DNA of 64,000 nucleotides, taken from positions 95,477 through 159,476 of the forward strand of contig QNQO01010709.1 in the NCBI GenBank assembly GCA_003290165.1, written 5' to 3'. This document shows positions 57,295-64,000 of this stretch, piece after piece. The DNA comes from Berberis thunbergii. Lineage: Eukaryota; Streptophyta; Magnoliopsida; Ranunculales; Berberidaceae. Each line of letters begins with the position of its first letter. Position 1 is the stretch's first letter. The notes beneath the pieces were generated by a model. It saw only the letters and a program-made list of their open reading frames with translations. It ran no database searches and was not told the DNA's origin. Both the position numbers and the translations under genes were made by a program.

Positions 57295-57675
57295 AAGGAA
57301 TGTGATTTCTCGAAAAATGTCGAAATTTCACCAAATATTTCTCTTTTTCGAGTTACAAAATTTCTTTCAAATTCCAAATATTAATTCTTCGTTAGGCCAA
57401 TCTAAATTCCCTACATTTAACCTGTTTTAACTTTAATTTAGTATTAAAAATTTTTTGTTGCATACCAGTGATTCTTATGCAATATATTGTTTCGTCATGG
57501 ACTTTCCTTGAGTCTTGTAATACTCTTATATAGTATTTAAGAGTTTAAAAATGCTAAATATATGATAAATCAAAATTACAACCAAATTTTTTTTAAATGT
57601 TTTTTCTATACAGAACGAAATATTTTTTAAAATCAACTTATCGAAATTATCTCGAAAAACGAAATCACAATCCTT
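57295..57675 (+). mobile_element. MITE with 10-bp target duplication, copy 1
   Basis: 381 bp, ends AAGGAATGTGATTTC and GAAATCACAATCCTT, perfect 10-bp target duplication GAGTGTAACT (57285-57294 and 57676-57685). Mutator-like by duplication length. Reverse-oriented homologue at 59815-60183. Confidence 0.9.
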
Positions 57676-59814
57676 GAGTGTAACTATAATGTTACATTGA
57701 GAAATATCTATTTTAGAATCTTGGATTGAACTGCTGCATTATGCCTGTGATTGTATGTGATTGAACCCAAGTTTGGGATTTGACCCTTATGAGGTTGCTG
57801 AAATTTTGATTGGTATGTTGGTTTCTTTGCGAATGATTTATGGATTGAGTTTTTTGAAAACATGATATACATGAATGAAATGGAATAGTGGATGGATATA
57901 AATGAAATTAGGCTTTGGTATAACACCAATTGAGCTTATACGCAGTGTTTTAGAATCTGCTTTGTATAAAATGGTTGAACTAGTGTCCAGAGTTAATAGC
58001 CTGATTTTATTTGCAAAACTGTATTGACTCAGAAAGAATTAGGTATTAAGGCCAACGTCATCAGTTCGTGTATTTTACTGTAGTTTTGCCGAGTCTTGAA
58101 CTTGGTATGACTGTTCTACTCAAGGGATTTATTCTCTGTTATTTGGGTCATTCTGGCCCTAGTGTATTGTGGACTTGTGAGGATTGTCTAGTTGATTATT
58201 GTTACACATTTGTTATGTTAGACTCTGTATAGTCTAGAGTACATGCATGCTGATATTAGTGTAAGTGTCTTTACTTCGCTGTAATGCTTGTTGTTCCGAT
58301 GCTTAGGAGCTTGCTCACATCATGGAGTTTGGTGGTGCTTTGAGATGAATCACACAAATAGAAATTGTGGATGCTATTGCATGTGGCATGTTCGTTGAGG
58401 TGCGGTGACTCCCGCACATGCTTGCTATTAGGGAGTGCAGTAGAACGGGTCTCGGGAAGACATGCTTAGGAGATTACTCACTTTCCCTCCCGACCGCGCT
58501 GAGTTTGTTTTGTGTTAGGTTGGCTGTGTTAGGCTAGGTTGGGAACATTAAAGTTTGGTATCCATGGCAGGATGGCACTCATTGGGATACAAACAAGTCT
58601 GAAGTTGTACTGATGCATGTTATGGGATGTGTCTGGGTGAGACACATTCGTAGGGTATGCGAATACCTATGATACGAGACACATACATAGGGATTTATTA
58701 TGGTTTTGACTTGAATTCATACTTAGAGGCTTTGCAACATTACGATATTACTGTATTTGTTCTATGACTGATTGATAGGGAGGTAAGCCCATTAATAGTT
58801 TATGCAAGTACATGGCTTTCCTTGAAATAGGTGAACCTCTCTTTTAAGGTGATATGATGAGTTCCTTATGAAGCCAATTATATTATACTTTTGATACTTC
58901 TAATAGTTTCTATGATATATTAATTAGCATGGATTTTAGTTAACTTCGTGATGCATAAGTATAGAAAGAAATGAAACCTTATGGTTGTGACACTAACAAA
59001 ATGTGGTATGTTCACCTAGATGGGGAAACTAAGTCATTGCTTTGGGCTGGTTTAGCCTAATGCAATGGTCATTCTCGAGAAATTGGTTTCGACTTGATTG
59101 CCATACTTAGGAGGCTTTGTAGGTTTATGATATTTTACTATGTTTGAATCATCTGAAATGACTAACATCTCTTGTAAACTTGTATTGATGGTTTAGCATT
59201 GAATGCCTTGTTGTTGGTGCATGAACTTATAAATCGTTATCCTTACAGACACGGTGTGTCTCAGACTCTAGAAACTTGTATTAGGAACCGCTTATATGTT
59301 ATGAATCATGCATCTAGGATTACGCAGTTATTCATTATTGTGTGGCATGAGTTCCTATTACATATTGTATTGATGTTTGTATTTAGTTCACTCACCAGTT
59401 AGTTTTTTGCTTTGCTAACCTTGTAAGGTGTTCTTCTATTGGAGTGCATACAGTGTTGTTGTTCTTGCTGATCAAGCTGCTTAGGCCATTTTTCAGTTGC
59501 TGGCTCGTTTTGTGTTGTTTAGTCTTGTCCAACCTGTGAGTATGTTTTGTAATAGTTTTTATTTTTGTGGTACTTATATACTTTGTTAAATACTAAATGT
59601 TTGTGTATATTGGTTTTGTTGCTATGATGCAAGGCTGGGCGAATTATATTAATTATTTTGTTCAAATTTTGTCGTAGTTGATTATTTCCCTTTTGTCTAT
59701 AATTTCAAGAATATGTTATATTATGATGTTGTGTCCGATTACAATCTGTCTGTGGTTATGGACTCAGATTACGTGCTGGCACGCTGTGGGTCTCGTGCGG
59801 GTCAAGGCGTGACC

Positions 59815-60183
59815 AATGATTGTGATTTCATTTTTCGAGGTAATTTCGTTAAGTTGATTTTAAGAAATATTCCGTTGTGTAAAAACGTAAAAATGCGGTT
59901 GTAATTTTGAATTTATCAATATAATTTAAGAATTTTAAACTCTTAAATATTACATAAAGAGTACTACAAGAATCATAATGTTATACAAACAATATATTGT
60001 ATAAGAATCACTTATACAACAAATTTTAATACTAAATTAAATTTAAACGGGTTAGAATGTAGGAAAATTGAAATTGTTCCAACGAAAGAAATTAATATTT
60101 CGGATTTCGAAAGAAATTTCGGTAACATAAAAAAGAAAAATATTTGGTGAAATTTCAACTTTTTTCCAGAAATCTCATTCCTT
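59815..60183 (-). mobile_element. MITE with 10-bp target duplication, copy 2 (inverted)
   Basis: 369 bp, reverse complement of copy 1 across its length. Ends AATGATTGTGATTTC and GAAATCTCATTCCTT; flanks AGGCGTGACC and GGGCGTGACA match at 8 of 10. It sits about 10 bp from the end of the solo LTR. Confidence 0.88.
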
Positions 60184-60193
60184 GGGCGTGACA

Positions 60194-60470
60194 ACATGTG
60201 TGCCATCGTGATCTGTGATCAGACTAGGTTATCTTAGGAGTGGTGAGTCGTTCGTGGTCTGGACTTGCTCGCTTGTGGTGAATTGCCCTTGGATTGTGTT
60301 CGGTCCGCATGTGTGCCATCGTGGTCCTGATCAGACTAGGCTATTTAGGAGCAGTGAGTTGTCCATGGATGGGACTCGCTTGCTTTCGGTGAACCGTCCA
60401 TGGACTGGGTTTGATCTGCGTGTGGGCCATCGTAGTCCCGTGGTCGAAATAGGCCTGTTCCTTTGCATGG
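60194..60470 (-). repeat. ~113-bp tandem repeats in element C, right block
   Basis: GTG(T/G)GCCATCGT(G/A)GTC at 60200, 60313 and 60423 (spacing 113 and 110 bp). Continues the 55850-56350 block. Confidence 0.85.
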
Positions 60471-60539
60471 GGTTATATGAAATGGAATTTAAGTAAAGAG
60501 ACTACCTTTATTGATAATACTTCTTAAGTGCTCTACATT

Positions 60540-61560
60540 TCATGGTCTCTTCAAATGCTCTCCACTTAGTTTTATAGCCAGTAGGTTCTTGGCCTTTTGA
60601 TTATTGTCACCTTGTAGGGATTTTCCTCATTCGGGCTTAGCTTGCATTCTTTTGGGTCTTTTTTGTTCGGTTGGGTTTTTATTAGTACCCAATCGCTGAC
60701 TTTGAATTCTCGAGGCTTGACTTTCTTATTGTAGTGTTGGGCTATCTTTTGTTGATAGTATGCTATTTTGGCGGAAGCTCATTCTTTTCGCTCTTTGAGT
60801 AAGTCTAGCACGACTCTCAGAGGTTCGTCATTGTCCTCCATCCTCAACCCTTCGTGAGCTCAGAGACCCAAAACCCTTTGGTTGCTTCGAGTTTCCTTTT
60901 GATTGCTTCCAAGATAGTTTCAGTTGGTGATTTCTGTTTGTCCATTGGCCTGGGGGTGCCTTGGCACGGAGAAGTGGAGACTGATGCGCATTTTAGTGCA
61001 AAGTTGCTTAACTTTCTTGCCTTTGAATTGAGGCACTTTATCATTGACCATGATTCTCAGTATCCCGAACTTGCAGACAATGGTTTTCTAGAGGACATTT
61101 TTGATTTCCTATCTTGGGATCTAGCAGTCCTGAGTGATGTGACCGTGATCCTTGTGATAGGCACAATACTTGTTCCTATCACGTCTTGAAGGATCATTTT
61201 TGAGCTTGGGGCTACTTGATGTCATCCCACTTTTTTTTTTATGGCGGAAAGGATTTTGAAGTAAGTTGGCGTTTAGGGAGCAAACTCAGTGTACCTTGAG
61301 CCGACTTAGGTTAGCCCTATCAGGTTTGGCCTTGTCGGATGCGGATTTGTTGTCACTTTCCTCCTCTTTGACCTGTCTTCCACTTCATGCGTTTTTCCTC
61401 TCCTTTGTCTCAAGTCTTGGGTGTCTGTTTGGTTTCATTTTCGCCTCATTTCTTGGCAACCAACATCTCCTCGAGAGTAATATACTTTTGCACACTTTTC
61501 AGTAGGTTTGCCACATATCTCGATGGTTCCAAGGTGAGGAAGTTGTAGAATTAACCTTCT
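60540..61560 (-). pseudogene. gag C-terminus fused to integrase remnant (element C)
   Basis: On the minus strand, the gag Cys/His motif [16 protein letters not shown] (C-x2-H-x4-H-x4-C, about 61150) is followed within about 90 bp by VPQFKGKKVKQLCTKM and FSVPRHPQANGQTEITN (about 60960). The latter is the integrase core around its last catalytic Glu. Further on come AYYQQKIAQHYNKKVKPREF, VSDWVLIKTQ and ENPYKVTIIKRPRTY (about 60770-60600), the integrase C-terminal domain, with no chromodomain seen. Protease, reverse transcriptase, RNase H and the integrase N-terminus are deleted. Motifs indicate a chromodomain-less Ty3/gypsy (Tat/Athila-type). Confidence 0.8.
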
Positions 61561-61590
61561 CGAAGGTCAAAAGTGAAGGTGGTGATTGAA

Positions 61591-62333
61591 TATTTTTTGA
61601 TTTACTAAAGAAGATAAATTTGTACCATCTCTTAGCTTTCAATCAAAACCAAGTAGTTTTTAACGTCCTTAATTCGAAAGAAATATAAGTCTGTATCTAA
61701 GAAATCTAGTTTACTAAAAAAGAGACAACATTTCAGTGATTACTATCTAATTGTAATTGTTGCTAATTTTCCGTAATGGTCCAAAGTGATCTGGTTTTTG
61801 GGAAGATCTAGAAGATATCACAAACCATAGATATTTGTTAAGATGCACGTTAAAACTTTGATGGATCAATAATTTAATTTATTGTAATTCGTGTTAAATT
61901 ATGTAAACTATATAGGTTAAGATTGTGTATTTACTTTGTGGCTAACCAAAGTTAAATTGTATAAAGTGGGTCTTATTGGCTATTACTCTAACTATAGTAC
62001 GTACTTAAATGATCCATTTTCTTGAAAAGTAGGCCTTTAAGGTAATTTATCGTGTATATATATAACAAATTAAAATGATATTTTGAGTTGGAGATAAAAG
62101 ACTGCTGGGATTTACCCAAACATAAAGATCTAACGGATCACATTGAGGGTGGATGAGAGGGTGTTTAGCTGAAATTTATGTTCGCATAGGACTGAAATAC
62201 CCATGTCCAAAGTTGAAAAATTCTCCTCCTATCAAAAAATTTGAATACCAAAGGCACGAAAAATACCATAATCTATATTACAATTTGACTGGTGTTTGAG
62301 ATTGGAGATAAAGATGGCCGAGATTTGCCCACG
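61591..62333. other. Intergenic, no recognised gene
   Basis: AT-rich DNA after the truncation point of element C; no feature recognised. Confidence 0.45.
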
Positions 62334-62357
62334 CACACACACACACACACACACACA
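62334..62357. repeat. (CA)n microsatellite
   Basis: About 12 CA units followed closely by a short (GA)n run (62363-62373). Confidence 0.95.
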
Positions 62358-62379
62358 TACATAGAGAGAGAGAGGTTGG

Positions 62380-62880
62380 ATTTATGATTTTAGCATTATA
62401 TATGGGCATTGTGCTAAGTTGTTGAATATTGGTAGATGAGTGAAGTTACCAAAGGGAAAAGGCTATCATCGGGCATTACTGATATAGTAGGTCAGTGAGG
62501 ATGTCGACTTTGGAAGTGTGGTGAAATGTTATGATTATAGTTAAGTAATTAACCTTTCTCTCCTTGACAGCTAGGGTTTTGAGGAATATTGGTTAGTTCT
62601 TAACAATTGGTATTAGAATGAAACCCCACATCCAATGTTTGATTTTCGGCATGGGCAACCTAGAGGCTAAATTAAAATAATTTAGTACTATATATGGATA
62701 TAGTGTTAAGTTTTTGAATATTGGTAGGTGAATGAAGGAGAGGACTACCATCAGGCCAATATCGTAGGCTGACGAGGACGTCGACTTTGGAAGCGTGGTG
62801 CATTGTTATGATTCTAGTTAAATAATTAGCCTTTTGCTCATTGAAAGCTCATCTTTTGAGGAGTAATGGTTTGTTCTTAA
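62380..62880 (+). repeat. Direct duplication of ~215 bp
   Basis: 62380-62605 and about 62670-62880 share GAATATTGGTAG(A/G)TGA, GTCGACTTTGGAAG(T/C)GTGGTG, ATGTTATGATTaTAGTTAA-like words and TTAGTTCTTAACAA. The offset is about 290 bp. Divergence is substantial, so it is an old duplication. No coding content. Confidence 0.8.
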
Positions 62881-63202
62881 CAAATATAGAAAACTGCATA
62901 AAAAAACATGAAAAGCAATGAGAGAGAAAAAAATAAAAATAAAAACTAATATAATCACATAGGAGAAAACCAATCACCTAGTTCTTCGAGTGTCTGGAAA
63001 TCCAAATCGTAAAAAATCCACAAAATAACAATGTAGTCCAAGAAGAAAATAAAAAATATATTAGTTTGAGATCGATGGCGTTCACCTCCCATAGAGAAAA
63101 AATTGTGCTTGTGCACAAAAGATTAAATTTGCATCACGGAAAGAAGAATGGTATAGCGAGGACGTCATGGAGAAAATGGACCATTATGATGTCTAACTAA
63201 GT

Positions 63203-63733
63203 GGGTGCTTGTTTTTGCTTCTGAATACAGTTAGAAGTCTAATAAGAAGTCAGACACTATGTTTAGGGTGTTTGTTTTTACTTCTAATCATAAGTTGAAT
63301 ATCTGATTGGAGTAAGCATTAAGGGGTGCTGATCATTTAGCAGTGTTGACCAAAAAAATTATTTCAATGGTAACCTTAAAATAATTTTGTAATGATAGTT
63401 GTTGCTCCTCATCTTCTTCAAACAAGTAGGGCTAAATTTTGAATACACACTTTCATTTTTTTCACAAGCATTGCCATTCTAGCTACCTACCTTAGAAAGA
63501 CTCTTTAACGGTAAGAAACTTATCTTGTTTTGTTATTTTTTTATTTTTTTTGTACTTTCAAGTTTTTTTTTTTCATCTCTCCAACTCTCCCTCTCATGTT
63601 ATATTTTCAAGTTTCATTATTGTAGAATGTGTTTTATGTTTTATGTATATATTAATACCATATTAAAGATTATTAAAATAAGGTTTTGATCTTCGATAGG
63701 ATTCCACTTCCTTCTCATGTAATATCGTGGTTA
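63203..63733 (+). mobile_element. hAT-like element, third copy, interrupted
   Basis: GGGTGCTTGTTTTTGCTTCTGAA, then AATAAGAAGTC, GTGTTTGTTTTTACTTCT and CATCTCTCCAACTCTCCCTCTC follow the same order as 53379-53730. The copy is interrupted at 63734 by a CACTA-like terminus, so its right end is outside the window. Confidence 0.75.
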
Positions 63734-64000
63734 CACTACAAGAAATCTATCATTTACCAACAAAATTTTTTCTACGAATTTAAATTTCCTTGTTAATAGG
63801 TATCATTGTTAACGAAAAAAAATTTCATTGAAAAGTCATAAACTTGTTACTTTTTTTCAACAAATAGGTGGCAGGAAGCATTCCCTCTAAACCTAATTTC
63901 CTTCCAAATTCATTTAACAACGAAACATTTTTTATAACCACAAATACTAGTTCTTTAGTAATTATGGTATCATCTGGAATGAATATTTTGTTACTAAAGA
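63734..64000 (+). mobile_element. CACTA-like element, left end
   Basis: Starts CACTACAAGAAATCTATCATTTACC, the usual plant CACTA terminus, preceded by a possible 3-bp target TTA. AT-rich subterminal repeats (AACAAAATTTTTTC, TTAACGAAAAAAAATTT) follow. The element runs out of the window. Confidence 0.7.

Larger units (their letters stand above)
56351..60193. mobile_element. Probable long solo LTR inserted in the 113-bp array
   Basis: Begins TGTAACACCC at a point where a 113-bp repeat unit is broken, and ends GGCGTGACA where the next unit resumes. Termini are inverted (TGTAACACC versus TGTCACGCC). CATATAAAAAGCGG (56502) looks like an LTR promoter. No primer site, gag or pol is present. Without the two MITEs and their duplications it is about 3.07 kb, a length typical of Tekay/Del-type LTRs. 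The flanks (GAGTG, ACATG) do not form a clean duplication, so the class is inferred. Confidence 0.55.
50151..61590 (-). mobile_element. Ty3/gypsy-type element C, 5'-truncated, with nested insertions
   Basis: Sense is minus. Preserved: gag C-terminus fused to integrase (61560-60540), 113-bp repeats, 146-bp repeats, antisense ORF (50939-53300), polypurine tract and 3' LTR (50151-50681). The sequence near 61500-61590 aligns with the gag of element B (around 17210-17250) and then stops, so gag N-terminus, primer site and 5' LTR are lost. Insertions: hAT element 53379-54681 and a long solo LTR 56351-60193. Same plan as elements A and B but clearly diverged from both. Confidence 0.8.

Noticed and set aside
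1..64000. CRISPR arrays, operons, bacterial promoters or ribosome binding sites
   Set aside because: The regular repeats here have 30-178 bp units without spacers, and the sequence is plant nuclear DNA.

Overview
This is nuclear DNA from a flowering plant, most likely a eudicot. The window shows spliced genes with GT-AG introns, three conserved plant protein-coding genes, and dense nested plant transposons. No prokaryotic gene organisation is present.

Host genes. (1) 20032-25316, minus: an ankyrin-RING E3 ubiquitin ligase very close to XBAT32. Ten coding exons join in phase to 508 codons. (2) 40792-42249, plus: a single-exon ATL-type RING-H2 E3 ligase, closest to ATL13. (3) 44741-46822, minus: a trifunctional UDP-rhamnose synthase (RHM), two coding exons, 655 residues, with a likely 5'UTR intron and TATA box upstream. 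Broken host genes are an orphan first exon of a plastid stearoyl-ACP desaturase (33245-33378), a degraded RING gene (8464-8912) and an LRR fragment carried inside a hAT element (54105-54275).

Mobile DNA. Three Ty3/gypsy-type elements share an unusual plan: sense gag (with protease or integrase remnants), no recognisable reverse transcriptase, tandem-repeat arrays, then a long antisense coiled-coil ORF next to the polypurine tract and 3' LTR. Element A is plus, <932-8025. Element B is minus, 9286-18810, complete with LTRs and a perfect AGTAG target duplication. Element C is minus, about 50151-61590, and truncated. They contain nested insertions: a small gag-protease LTR element in A, a hAT element in C, and a probable long solo LTR carrying two inverted MITEs inside a tandem array of C.

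Other regions. 1-931 and 63734-64000 look like CACTA termini. 26160-26710 is an RNase H (LINE) tail. 36205-38215 is a LINE tail containing a TRIM element. 38-50 kb carries several MITEs and SINE-like sequences, including a MITE filled with GGT-rich repeats just upstream of RHM. The remaining intergenic DNA shows no gene I can support.

How the genes relate: the three host genes are independent transcription units. Two encode ubiquitin ligases and one a cell-wall/flavonoid nucleotide-sugar enzyme, and nothing indicates a functional cluster. The transposons touch host genes in one clear place: a hAT MITE with a perfect 8-bp target duplication sits 65 bp past the XBAT32-like stop codon, probably within its 3'UTR.
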